NCBI RefSeq assembly: GCF_037042905.1
Contig: NC_087261.1
Location: 18,784,917-18,848,916 of the forward strand
From: Lytechinus pictus
Taxonomy: Eukaryota > Echinodermata > Echinoidea > Temnopleuroida > Toxopneustidae
Length of the DNA stretch: 64,000 nt
Direction: 5' to 3'
Made by a program: the position numbers and the translations under genes. Under the pieces are notes generated by a model that saw only the letters and a list, made by a program, of their open reading frames with translations, was not told the DNA's origin and made no database searches. Shown piece by piece: positions 25,001 to 40,000 of the stretch; within the stretch, counting starts at the first letter, position 1, and each line of letters begins with the position of its first letter.

Positions 25001-28000
25001 TAATTGTTGCATTTCTTCTTTGGTAAGGATCATGCAGACATGCAAGAGCACAGACATTCATCTCAGGCATCACCCCATACTTCAAGGGTAAAAAATAACA
25101 CAAAACGAACCTGTGAGGGCAGTGTTTGCCATCTTCTCTGCGTCCGTAGAAGACGTTCTCGATCTTGAGGTAACCGATCTCGTTGACAGCACATGAAAGC
25201 TCCAGGAGTTGGTCGTCACAGGCCATGGCTTTTACCGGGAACGGTCCCACTGTCAGAGAAGGAATGATAACATATCTCATTTTGCAGAGTTGTCCCAGGA
25301 CGTCATGAAAAACATATAATATGTATCATTCAACTGTTTATATCTTGAAAATCACTTGCAAAATGCACCCAGGTTGAAGTACCTATTCTTTTCTTCATGT
25401 CTCCTTTCACAAGTAGTTTTATCTTACGATTGAACTGTTTTGAAAAAATTGCCAGAAATAAAATGAAACTTATAAGTAAATAATATGAAATAACCCTGCA
25501 TCTTTTTTTTATCATCCATCTGGCATACTGTACATTTCATTCCTTTAAAGTAAGTTTTTGCAAAAAACACAAACAATGAGGAAAAAACCAAAGGAATGCA
25601 ACACGATCTTTTTTTTTAACTGTATCTAAATTGGTGATATACATTTTGATAATAATTTTATTCATATTTGTCAGGCTTTCATATCAACATACATGTACAT
25701 GTATATTTCACACAATTTTGCATCATAATTTACAGTAAAAAGTCATTGTGAGAATTTTCATGTTTATCATTCCAGATTTTTTTTAAATATACCACCTAAT
25801 TGAATTGAATTACAAAATTCAATTTTGCAAGCAAGAATGGAGTATACCCTGTTTCACAAACTGATTGATTCTACATCTACCTTTCTACTTTTAGTTCATA
25901 GCTACTCAGTTTACAAATTTATTCATATTTTATTTCTATTTGTATTATTTACTATATGCAATAATTTGTATGTCAGCCGCAGCTACAAGGAATAATTTTT
26001 TATTTTCCAATAGCAGACCATTATCATAAAATGTATTTATTAATTTGCTTACAGAGCTGAACAGTGACTTCACATATCTGTATAGAGTCGGTCATTCCAA
26101 TGAGCTGGATCCCTATATACTGCCCCCGCATGGTGTGGTTGCAGAAAACTGCATTGGGGCCGGGCTGGGCAGAAGAAACAACATCGCCACATTCCTCATT
26201 GAAGTTGATGTCGGAGCTGTTGCCGATGCTGACCTGGAAGTTGTCCAGTGTGGCTATGGCAGAAAACAAAACAGTTAAATCATACTGACTGTGCAGTTCA
26301 AAGATATTATCCTGAGTGATGTACATGTGACAGAACAGAATACAAATTTTATGTCAATTTTTGATATAAAATAGGTGCTATAACTACCTAAATTCATTTT
26401 TTATGCCCTTGCACATTTACTATTTTGTGCAACTTCGATTTCAATGGCTTCAAGTGCAAAGTATGTCTTGCTCACTGATAATTATCCACATCATTCAACA
26501 ATCAAACTAAAGATATCTTACATGCAGAGTTGGCATCATCGCAAGTGTAGACCGTGACAACGTTGATGTCGTAGTTTGCCTGGAGGTCAACGACCCACCA
26601 GGGTTCATACTCATCAGCGGACTGCGTGCACCATCCCTCCGAACAATCAACTTCAAGGATGTAGTCTGTGGTGGCGTTGACGACCTCAGAAGATGACGAG
26701 TGACTGCTCATGTTGGCCGACTTCCCTCGGGCAAAATCACTCCCTGTGAGGAATTGAAAAAAAAAGGTCACCATCATCATTATTGCATGTACCACCACCG
26801 TTACTGTCATTATCAGCATCATAATCATCACCACCGTCATCATCAGAATCATAATCATCACCACTGTCATCATCAGAATCATCACCATCATCATCATCAC
26901 CAACATCAATGCCATTATTATCAACACCATTACTATCGTCATCATCACAACCAGTCATCATCATCAGCAGCAGCATCATCATCAGCATCATCCTCCTCCT
27001 CATCATTATCAAAATCACCACAATCACTGCCATCACTATTAACACAATCACTGTCATCATTATCAACAACATCATCATCATCATGAAAAAAATAACACTT
27101 GGTCGTCATCACCACTGACATGTATATCATCTTCATCAACATCACCATTATCTTAACCATCATCATCATCATCATCATTATATCCACCAACATGGTGATC
27201 ATCATCACTATCACCACAAATATCATCATCATTATCATTATCATCATCATCATCATCATCGTCCTCATCATCAGTATCACTCTCGCCAATCACCATCAAC
27301 ATCATTATCAACATCATCACCATCACCATCCCCACCACCACCATATAAAATTCCACATTGTCCTTATCACCATCTATACCATCATCATCATCACTACCAA
27401 CATCGTCTCCATCATCACCATTACTCACTATATCTCTCACAGCTGAACCTGATATCCAGGTACTTGGGCTGCTCCGGGCAGGGGTCCGAGAGCACGGTGG
27501 CAAACTCCACGTTGAGGCGACAGGTCTGCTTGTTATCACAGTTCTTCTGGACCATCTTCAGGACCAGTTCCTGGTCCAGTTCACAGTCAAGGGAATAAGT
27601 GTAGTTGTTCCCGGCCGAGCACAGACCTGGTACAAAAGTAGAGCAGATAGAGGATAATACAGTTATAATTTCAAAAGCTTGATCTTAAAACAACCTTAAA
27701 ATTAACATACTATTGACCAATACTTAATGTATACCTCAGTCACATTTGTATGATCATTTTTACTTTTGCATCATTAAATACATTTATGTTATGCTATTTA
27801 TATGTACATGTACAAGTATGATCGCAAAATTGTCCCCGACAAAGTTCATAGAAAAAAAGAAAATGAAAAACAATGAAATAAATAAGAATAACAAATAAAA
27901 TACATAGAAAATTAATTTTGAAAATATTTTGGTAGATATTTGTTAAAAATCTAAAAATTGATATTTTCACCCCAAATTAGCAGTTGCTTTCTCACTTATT

Positions 28001-31000
28001 CTGACTTTTTGACATCAACAATGTAATTTCCTTCGGCAAGAAATTTATCCACATTGTGCCGCACTCGACCCAGGTGAGGTGAATGGGTACCCGGTAGGAA
28101 GAAATTCCTCGAATGCTCGAGCGCCCGATCAAGGTAGCCGTGCTAAAGCCGGGGTAATAATAATAGCAGGGCCCGCTGGGAGAACAGTTTTCGGAACTGA
28201 AGTGGCTACCCTGGGTAAATATGCCAATATTATTATTATATTATTATATTATTTTAACAATGCCAGACATCAAGAAATCAAACTCTGTATATAGAGTATA
28301 TATGAAAGATGACTATTGTTATATTTACTTATTGTAAATCTCGGATTGAATTTATACAAACCTTCTTCTTTTCTGCCATAGAAGGCCTTGTGAATCTTGA
28401 TGGAGTAGTCAGCCTGGCATGCTATGGCCAGCTCTTCATCATCACACTCTAATGCTTCCTCATGACCCCATATACCAAGCTCTTCTGCAGGGGTGAGGGT
28501 AAAGAGATGGAGAGAGAAAGCGAGAAAGAAACACAGAGAGACGGAGAAAGGGAAAGCAAGAATACAAGACAAGGATTAAAGAGATACAGAATGATTGTTG
28601 GGGGAGATAAAGGGAGAGAATAAAATGAAAGGGGAAGGTTACAGAAAGGAACAAGTACAGAGAGAGTGAGATAAAAAGAAGGAAACAGGAGAAATAGAAA
28701 GCGAAAAATTATTCAAACAGTCAAACAATAAAGTAAAGATTACAAAATTTCTTAACCACTTACACTTGGGTTTATAAGCATAAAAATGGTTTGTATTTTG
28801 TCAATTGCGAGGATTTCAGCAGTAAAGATCTAGTGTAAGTGAATAAATCATGAAGCATCATGATAGTTTTGAGGTTTCCATTATAAACTATTGATCACAG
28901 CCACTCAGATTCGAGCATTCCAGTAGAGTATAACAGTTGACAGTAAAAAAATAACCAACAAGATCATTGATCATTGAATATTGTTGAATTATCCAAATGA
29001 ATTGTAGTCCCATAATACATGTACGACCAACTACATGTAATTGCACACTGAGTATATTCTTACAGGCAGAAGAAAGAGAAATATTTTTGAAAACATGAAA
29101 AGGTCTCTTCCAATCCTTGATTGAAAATAGCTCTTACCTCCGGGGCAAAGAAACCTGACTTCATAATCCTTACAAGTCCCGCTAGTCTGGTCACTATCAT
29201 AGCAGAGTAGACCGCCCTCGTTGTTGAGGGAACAAGGACGTTGCAGCACTTGCCCAAGGGCATAGTGAGACTGACCGTCGCTGACCTGGCGACATTCAGC
29301 GTCTTGAGGGTCGGCACACAGATTGGAGCTCATCTGAGGGGGGAGGGGGGATAAAAGAGCAAAAAAAGATAAAGTGAGAGAATGTACATATCTACATGTA
29401 CATAAAAATAAATGTGATATAATTACACTCAAATCTATTTTAAGCCCGGCTCACACTATGTGATTCGTTGCGACGCGATTTTTCAAGAAATCGCATTTTA
29501 AAATTTTTGCATTAAATATGAAAGTTCCAAGAAGTAAAATTATTTTATTCAAAGTTTGGCATAATGTAAGGAATACTAAAATCATATTTTCACTTTGCGG
29601 TAAACCCTATGGTCGGAGTAAAGTCCGAATCGGCTTCAAGTCGCAGCCGATGATGACGTCATTACGATTGGATTTGAATTTGTTTTTATTCATTCAGTGA
29701 GTCTCGAACTGGACTGGATTTCAATTTCAGTAGTCCTACCACTATTCTGAACTCTGATCCGTAAGATTTAATTAGTTGGAATGTCCATATGAAATGTTAT
29801 CACAACTTCTTTGAAATTCGGATCGCAACGATTCGCTTAGTGTGAGCCATGATTTAATGACCACTTGTCTGTAGTGAAAACCTGCCATTAGTCGCCACCA
29901 AATTGTTTCCATTTGAAAGATGAGTGTAAAATAACCTGTCTATAAAGGCCATTTGTCTACAGTGGTCACTTGTTCCGTTTTCCTTCGGCAGCTTGCTGGG
30001 ATCTGCATAGGACATATCTACATACATTAACTTCACCATGTAAGCATGAAGAAGGTACAGAGCAAACCATAGGAAAATATTGATATATAAAACAAAGGTT
30101 TGATATTCATGGCTTCCTATCATTTTTGCACAGGCTTAATGTAGAAATGGGGGGGGGGGGAGAGACCGGGTGCTTTACAAAATGCTGAGTGTGACTCACA
30201 GTAAGAATATTTAATGTGCAATCTTCTTGATTAATACAATACATAATAGCTCATGTCCACTGAACATGATCCGACCAAAGCAGTGATGCGTCTTATACCG
30301 CACACTACTAGAAAGTTAGGTGCAAGGTTTATAGGCATAAATCTTTGTGAAACACCCCCTAGAATTCAGAATACGATGCACCATTTTGGAATTGGACCAA
30401 CTGGCAATAGACCAAATGGGAATAAAATGACTGCGTTACCTTGTATATGCTGTAATGTGATTCGTCTTCAATGCCATCAGCAGGTGTATCCGTGTTGTAC
30501 CACTCAGTCCAGTCATAACCTACAAAGAGATACAGATGGAGAATGAGAAGGTAGTGTTGCAATAAAATATTTGCAAATTTCTGTTGAAAGTTAACAATTG
30601 ATAGAATGATTGTAACTTAAGTGAACTGCTCAGGGTCCCGTGACACAGAGGGTAATGATAAATCGTATGCTTGATTTTTATGATTAATTGTACACTGTAG
30701 TAGTGTACAATAAATTGTAAAAAATGTTCTACGATCATTGCTGAGCCATTACGTCAAACCCCCGTTTGGAGAAAGACCGCAGTTCAGATTGCAAACTGCG
30801 GTGTTATACCCCATTTTCCATTTGGATCTCCAAAAATCATTTCCAAGCCCTTATCAACCGCGCTTGGCCAGGTAATCCAGGGGTAATCCCCGCTGTCTCA
30901 ATTTCACCTCCACAGGCCAGTATATGAGCATTGAGCAAAGGACGAAAAGATAAACAACAGCTGTGGCCTGTGCTATTACGTAAGACTTCTCTGCCTGTAG

Positions 31001-34000
31001 TAGGACCTTCAGAATGAAATTATTGTATTCGATATTTAATCACGTTTTCAAAGGCATATTGTATTCAGTAATTTTCAATTTCGAACTAAGAAAATCGACC
31101 TTGAAATAAGGAAAGTAAGCGAATAAAAATGACGGCATGCTTTGCAGGGTCCGCACTCAGCGCTGCGCATGCATCCCATCGTGTGTGGCCCCCTGCTGTG
31201 ACTGTATATGCCGGGCTGTGACTGTGTTATCTTTGGACCGACGTCAAGAAACAGGTGTTTTGATACTTAAATTGCTTGCTTGGGGCAGTTAGGGTTTGTC
31301 GTACTTGGAAAAGAGAATTGATGAGAAGGGAAACTGGGGTATAGTGTTCTCAAATGGAAGTTTTTTGTCATGTTTGTGTCACAAGCCCCTCGACTTTCTG
31401 TATTAATCAGCACACTGTCAAGCCATTGGGGTTTCACGACATGGTGTACTGTAACCCTCTTCCGCAATAGTCCATACCACTATAAAAACCTTCAAAGATC
31501 ACAACACAAACACAGGTAGATAGAATAGACAAACCATACTTACCTATACAATCATACGTCATGTTGATATATTTGGTAAACCCGTCGCACAGGGTGTAAT
31601 TATCTCCAACTGCCCCGAACATAGCCTCACTGGTATGTAGGACGCAGTGTTCCTTCTTGTCGCATTGCCGCTGCATGCGATAGAGGACAGTGTCCGGATC
31701 ATATTCGCAATCTGATTGGACAAAGAAAAGGATGATATCATGACTATTCTAAATTTTATCCTTTTTTTACAAACTTCAACATCAACATGTAGAGAAATTG
31801 AATATGTATTGCTACATTGTAATTACAAACATGTTTTGCCACTATTTTCCATATTTTTAAAATTCATAATGTTTTTTTTCTCATGATACCAAGCTATATC
31901 TTTTTTCCGTCATTGGATAATCAACTCTCTTTAATTATGAGTTAAGATCTGATTCTAGATTAATCACATAATATTCCTAACAATCATTAATCTTTATCAT
32001 GTGAATGCTGACAAATCCAACCTAAGTAAGAGAAAAGTTTGCTTTACAGCATGTGCTCTAAATGGCTTTTAAAAAAATCATCATACTGATACCTGCATGT
32101 TTCCACCTTATCTCTAATATCTCTTTGAAGTTCTTCTACACAGATTGAAAAACTTTACACACTATACTTTTATCTTTAATTAGTTACAGTAAAGACTCAG
32201 AGAGTACAATGTGCATGTTTATCATTGAAATTAAAAAAAACCTATAAGAGAAACATTGGAAAAACAAAAACCTACAAAGAGCTTGAAAAGGGATTATTTC
32301 AGTTATAAATAAATAATAAATAAATAATTTGGATTTGTATAGCGCACGTATCCACCTTGCTAGATGCTCAAGGCGCTCCTATTACCCTGGCTAAGCTAGT
32401 CTACCGATTCTGGTGCGCACAGCTTTTTGAGGAATTACTTCCTGCCGGTACCCATTTACCTCACCTGGGTCGAGTGCAGCACAGTGTGGATAAATTTCTT
32501 GCTGAAGAAAAACATGCCACGTTATGTTTGTCCTGAATGGTTTTACTGTGGAATCGTGAAGAAAATGTGTTATACTGACCTGTAGGATAGTAATCATCGT
32601 ATATGATACACTTTTCATTGTGCATCCTGCCATAGAAAGCTCCTGTTATCTGAATGTATTCACCCACAGGGCATTGTAGCTTGAGATCTTCGTCGTCGCA
32701 TATTATCTTCCCTCCCTCGTAGAGTGGAGGGCCTGCGAAGTGTAAAAAAAGTAACAGTTTACCGATATTATTCTTTTAAATACACACCCACTAATACATT
32801 AACGAATCTATTCATTCCTTCATCAATTTAGTGTGGATATATTCATTATTCCATATGCTCACTTATTCATTTGATCATTCCTTTATCTAAACATCCGTTG
32901 CTTTCTTGGTAAATGCACATTTCTTCCCTCATTCATTCACTCTTTTTTTATAAATTTTAAACATCACACACTCTTTACTCACTGATTTGTTTATTTCATT
33001 TAATCATCATCAAATTTCATATAATTTCATTTCATTATTTACTTCAGTAATTTCACTAATTTCCTGCAATTTTACTAAATTCATGCAATAACTAATCAAA
33101 TCATTCATTCACTCACTTGATAAATATATTATCTTATCTTGTTAACTAAATTCAGACGTATTTACAATTTCTATTATTCTTCTTTATGATTTTTAATAAA
33201 TCCATTTAGCTTTATTTATTCAGTGTTGAAAAAAAAGTAAATGAGGTCCAACAAACTGGTTTTTTTCATTCACATTTCGATGAGATCTGATTGCCGAGCA
33301 TAATTTATGTAGTACAACTTTATTCTACCTAACAAATTATACTAATTTTACGTTTGTTATTGTAATCATTCTACGTTGTACATGTACTTATCATATATAC
33401 TGTACCTTAGTAATTGTACATATATCTATAATACATGTACAGGTACATACCTTTGTAACTGTAGAACGACGATCGATCACTGCCGTGCTGATTCCTTGCA
33501 ACACATGTATAATAACCGCGATCATCCCACAGTGGGTGAAACCGAATCTCCGAGATGACGTGGTGATCGTCAAGAGCATATGTAACGATTGTCGCATTCT
33601 CGTTCCCTACGTAGTGATCACCGTCCCGAATCCATGTGATGTTCGGGAGAGGCATGCCAAAAGCTAGGCATTGGATGGTGCCGTTGTACTCATAGTGGAG
33701 CTTGGTGGAATTGATGACTTCGAGCACTTCTGGTTTCTCGTCTGTCAAGATGAAAACAAAATGGCAATTCACAGTGAGCAAAGTTGGGCAAAATGCACAA
33801 ACTTTGAGCTTATCATTAGATCTGCAAAACGGCTAAAGAACAGCTATAAAAAGGGAGAGAAAAAAGCTACATAAACGACTACAGCACTACAACGTGCTCG
33901 TTGTGATTGTGTAATTTTCATTCTACTTGATATCTGGCAATTCATTTTAAAATGTTTCTCCACAAATGTCAATTCTGATTGGATGTTAAAACAATCACAT

Positions 34001-37000
34001 GTTACAAGAATTGATGTGAGCGGTAAATTTGTCTACTGCCAACTCGTCCACTCACCACATGATCTACCTTCATTTAGTCTAATGCCATTCTGTCCATCAA
34101 CATTTCATCTAACAACCATTTGGACCAATCATCACTTCGTCTAATCATTAGTTCGTCTATGACTATTTCGTCTCATGTATAGTTGGCCTAATATTTGTTT
34201 TATTATCATTCATTTTGCCCAATTAACACTTGGTCCAATTGGACCAAATGGTACATATGGACTAAATGGCTTTTGGACCAACTGGTTATTAGATGAAATG
34301 GCAATTAGACCATGTGGACATTGGGCCAATTGATGGTAGACCAAATGATAGACCAGTTGGCAATTGAACGAATTGGCATTGGACTAAATAAAAATAAACT
34401 GATTTGAGCTACTGATCAAGTTACTGATAGAGAATATTAATCTTGTTTTTCATATGTGATATAAATTTACATGTACTACTTCATTTACACGCATTTAAAA
34501 GTGATATTTGGTAATAACATTTCAATTTGAATCAATTCAATGCAGATAATAAGAATTGATAATATTGTGTCCTATAAATTTCTTGAATATTATTTGTTGA
34601 GTTTCAAAAATAATATCTACATTGTCAGTATTTTGGAAAAAAACAATGAAAACAAAATAATCACCAATAAAATTAGTGGTAAACAATAAATCATGTCTCA
34701 ACTTTTCTTGTGAGTTATTAAGGTTAACATTTATTTTCCTAAGATCACTGGAATCCATCTAAATATTTAGTTAAAATTTGTCATATATTTCACACAAACA
34801 TATACATGAAAAATTGAAAAACTTAAAGAGTATGGATTTATGTCTTCATACAGTGGTTCAGAAAGGTTAAATGTAATGTCACTACAATTATGGACCATAT
34901 ATCACAACTAATAATTGGGTTATCCACATAATCATCAGCTCATGAAACCACTGCATCTCAGCAATTTTTGTAATAAGTTACTGTTACAAGCTACCAATCA
35001 TCTATCTCTCTCATTCAATCACTGCACTACCCTGATGCATATCAGAGTTACAAATATCGTTGAATCTCATTGGCTACTTGCATATCATCAGACACATGAT
35101 GTAATAATGCTTGATATAAGCTGCTGTTATACATGTAAGCTACTGATGGGCTGTCTCTCTAGTCCAATCATGGAATAAAGCAATTACTGACATGTACGCC
35201 TATGGCGCGCCGTTTGACCAATAATTCAGATAAACAGTGTTTATCGCCGAAAAACACTGTTTATCGGCGATAAACAATGTTTATCAAGCGATAAACACTG
35301 TTTATCGAGAGAAACTATGTTTATCGACTAAAAAACACAGTTTCTCTCGATAAACAGTGTTTATCGCTTGATAAACATTGTTTATCGCCGAAAAACAGTG
35401 TTTATCGGCGATAAACAGTGTTTATCGAGAGAAACTATGTTTTTCGACTGATAAACACAGTTTCTCTCGATAAACAGTGTTTATCGGCGATAAACAGTGT
35501 TTTTCGGCGATAAACACTGTTTATCGAGAGAAACTGTGTTTTTCAGTCGATAAACATAGTTTCTCTCGATAAACAGTGTTTATCGCTTGATAAACAGTGT
35601 TTATCGCTCGATAAACAGTGTTTTTCGGCGATAAACACTGTTTATCGGCGATAAACAGTGTTTATCTGAATTACTGGTCAAACGGCGCGCCATATACGCC
35701 TTGTAAATTGCATTCCTACTTGTTTACAAATTAACTTCTTGATTTCATGTAGATTTCTCCATGCCACCATTCCCAGTGTGTACATTTCAGTAGTCATGTA
35801 CTTTCTCATGTAAAATTCACTCAAGTATTTCCTGTGTAATTTACAACCATGTGAACATTGCATGAAGTTGACCCACATCTCTAGAAATTGGGCTGAAAGC
35901 CAGTGTGAAGGTCAATGACGCAAACCAATCTTATACTAACAGAAATTATAAGAAAGTAAATTTTAGGTCAAATTAATGACAAGTTTTATAATTTAAGAAG
36001 TAATTGCAAATTTGTGAATGCAAGCCTGCATTGTGAAAAGTGGACCATAAATTAGACAAAATTGGGGTACACAAAATGGTTGGTATTCTGATAATTAATC
36101 CTACATTTACCCTAGTCTTAGTTAGAATTTTGAAACACACTCTATGAAATGCTGGGCATCATATTTCTTCTATATTTGTGGCAATAATGAATGAATCGAT
36201 TAATTGATTAAAATTCGATTCATTTTCGTATTTTCCTATTCTTCCCATTTCACAACAATGTTCATTTTTAACAACTTTTTGCAACAGGGTAAAAATAGTT
36301 TTTAATTGGTGAATGAGCTGACAACTGGCACTCCATAAAAAAGTGGTCTATTTTTCCCAGGTTTCAGTTAACCATGGCTATCAGAAAATAGCCGACATTT
36401 GATGGAATTCTGAGCCTTTTTTGCTCATTTCTCAGCAATTACGCATTTTCTTCCAGAGCTATTTGGTACATATTTTTTATTTATACGTACAAAAACTTTG
36501 GTGGTAATTTCATTGGATTCAGTTCGAACTCATTTTGAGATCATTACCACAACTGGTATTTATCTTTATAATATTGACCGGAATCTGAATAACTCTCCCC
36601 TTTTGGACACTGAAAATATACTCCAAAACATCTCTTTTTGCTCATTCTAATCATATGACAAACAATTCATCAATGATATAATGTTGTGAAATCTCTGTAC
36701 TTGTCCTCTCATAAAGAGAACACCTCACCTTGTGATAGACTCTATAAAAGTGAGAATATAAGTGAAATAAGTACTAAAGTAATGAGGGAGTTGTACGTGT
36801 GTGACATCACAGATCTTGGTCGCATTGCCAATTGGAGGAACTACATGGCATTAGTGATCTCAATATTCAAATGCTCATAACTTTCTTATTATTCATTCAA
36901 TCTTCCTCAAACTTTCAACATATGTTTCTTTGATTTTTCTCTTTGATATGGATTCAGCTGGTTTCAAGGGTTTCATTCTCCTTTAATTGATTAAACTTAC

Positions 37001-40000
37001 CCTCTAAGAAGCAACCATACACCTCCAGACGCAGGGAGATTTCATTGGTCCAATTAAGAGGCAGGACACGGATGTAACGGGCATACATGAAATGCGTCAG
37101 GTATTGATATACTACAGTACTGCTATCGTTGTTACCAACAAAGATCTGTGGAAGAGAAATACAGACAGAGCATTACATGTAGATCTTTTGGTTCGGGAAA
37201 AAAATCCCATTGTCTACTTTCCTTTGGGTCTCGTCACACATGTCTTATTCTACAACGGGAAAATGCCGAATGGTCTATAACCAGTTCGTCTAGAAACAAG
37301 TTGGTCAAATAGCCACTTAGTCAATTTACTATTTTGTCAGAACTAATAGGCTATACCCATTTTTTTTTACATCCACTTGGTCTAGCTTTACTTGGTCTAT
37401 ATGATTAATAAGGGAACTGCTCATGAGCCCAACTTTTCACTTGAAAAAGTGCATAATAATAGACAAAGTGATATCACTAACGTTTCATCAACAGTTTTGT
37501 CCGACAAGTTGTCAGGTCTTACAACTTTCCTGGATTATGATTGGCTGAGAGGCGCTGTTACCATAGTAACTGTCGGATAAAACAGTACTTGCGGGATAAA
37601 ATGTCTGACAAGTCCTTTCATGAAATGCTCCCCAGATCAATTCATAACAACAAAGGTGGTCTTGACAATGAAGGGTTTGTATGGTGGTATGAACAACCGC
37701 GATAGTGGTTTATGGTACACCATGTGGAAAGTCATTGAAAGGACCAAGAAAAAGTGGATAGAGGTAGAATAGAAATGGAGAAGTGAAAAAGAGGAGATTT
37801 TAAAGTAAAGTATCTTTAAGCAATGAGTGTGGTCTTACCCTCCTCTCTCCTTCTTCCTCGTACTCGTTCCACAACCCGTCATCGATCAGGGTATCGTTGA
37901 CGGTGTAGTCAAGAGCATAACGGGAGACCCAGTAGTCGTAACGAGGATGCCCTTGTGTGGCAAACTTCCTGACCCTCATCACGCGCTCAAAATCAACCTA
38001 AGGTTAGAAAAGAAAAATCATTCAAAATCAACCTAAGGTTAGAAAAGAAAAATCATTCAAAATCAACCTAAGGATAGAAAAGAAAAATCATTCAAAATCA
38101 ATCTAAGGTAAGGAAAGAATAAAAAAATAATAATCAAAAGTGAGAATAGGGACAATGGAGAGTCTTCGCAATTAAATATAATCATAACTACAGACAAACT
38201 AGTGTTCAAATTCAGCAAAGGACTGACTCATTAATTCATTACCATGGAAATTGCCATTAGAATACAAATAAAACACATTATTGAGAGCATTTGAAAGAAT
38301 TACATGCACAATGTAACCTTGGAACAGTTCTAATACACCTCACCTGAGAAAAAGCAAGGGATGTTTGAATTGTTTCAAGGTTATCAGATGTGTGTAAATT
38401 ATTCCAATTTCCAAGCAAGTTATATGTATCCTTTATATCTGTAAAGTGGTTAGGCACATTGTTCCGATGTATAAGTACTATACACAAGCTGATTATTAGT
38501 ATTTATTATTTATTTTATAAGAATAGTGATGTGTATCTTTGATATTTGATAAAAACATCCTAATATCAAAGTCATGACCAGATAATAGAACGGTAAATGG
38601 CCAATTCGGCTTCTGCCAACTTGTCCACTTACCAAATAGTCTACGTTCATTTAGTCTAATGCCATTCCATCCATCAAACATTTCATCTAACAACCATTTG
38701 GTCCAATCACCATTTCGTCTATGACCATTTCATCTCATAACCAGTTGGTCTAATATCCATTTCATTTTCATTCATTTTGCACAATTAACATTTAGTCCAA
38801 CTGGACCAAATGGTACACGGACTAAATGGCTATTGGACCAACTGGTTATAAGACGAAATGGTGATTGGACAAAATGGCAATTAGACCATGTGGATAGTGG
38901 ACGAACTGATGGTAGACCAGATAATAGTAGACGAGCTGGCAATTGGACAAATTGGGATTAGACGGATTGGAAATAAACCAATAGAACTTGTCATTAATAG
39001 TAGTCAAGAGGGAATGTTCCTTCGATCTGGAATAAATACATGGTCATGTGAGAGATTTTAGCCAATAATTTGACGAGGAACTATCCAACAGGCCTGGGAA
39101 AGCAGAAGAGAGACTACATGTGCAACCTACCTGGAACCATTGCTGCCTTTCCTTGTTACTTGCTACCCATGCTCCGTATGGGTCATGGAGGCGTCCATCC
39201 CATTTGAATGAATCCAGACTGGAAAGCATCTTGGTAGAGCTAACATCTATTTGGTCGTTGCGGATGGTCTTATCCGCCATGCCAAACGCTAGCACACAAT
39301 CTGATTGAAGAGAGGGAGAAACAAGATTAATAGCATTGAAAACTGTTCTTTTAATCCAGAGAGGTACATACATGTAGCTTTCAGAAGATCAAAAATTAAT
39401 ATTTTTTTGCCTGGGGGGGGGGGAAACAAGCAATCCTTTTCTAATCATTTTCATATTTGAAAATATACAACCTGGATATAATCTGAGTTTGAATTAATCA
39501 TGAATAAATACACAAACAGAAAAGTTGCAAATTTGCATTTTTAAACAGTGATTTTTTTTTTACATTCCAATTTAGAGTGTGTACTGATTAAAAGTTAAAC
39601 AGCTTTTTATTCAGGAATTGCACCACTACAGTACATGTAATGTAGTGGGAATAGTATTCATTTCAAGTGGATTTCATTAAAAAAAGAAATTGACCATAGA
39701 CAAGATTCTTTCTGGAACTATGTTATCAGGATACAAGGTGTATTTAAATAGGTGTCTTTCTATCATTTCATCTAGTGCTTATTACAACCTGAGGGCCATT
39801 TCATAAAGCTGTTAGTACGTTAACATCGATTTTAAGAACGACTGGTGAACCTTTCTTCCATGATAAATAATCACCAATGAACATTTAATGGTGAATATCA
39901 TTTACCACAAGAAAGGATCATCTGTTGTTCTTAAAGTCCCTCTTAGCTTTATGAAACACCCACCTGGGGTCCATTTCATGAAGAGTTACAACTGTTGTAA

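Noticed and set aside
27441..27441. Inner donor as the true end of the GBL 4 second exon
   Set aside because: It would remove the last conserved cysteine; the outer GTGAGT is a better donor and keeps the same phase. Kept as a possible alternative in the findings.
35221..35680. Regular repeat array that at first resembles a CRISPR array
   Set aside because: There are no unique spacers, units alternate in orientation and are palindromic, and the host DNA is eukaryotic.
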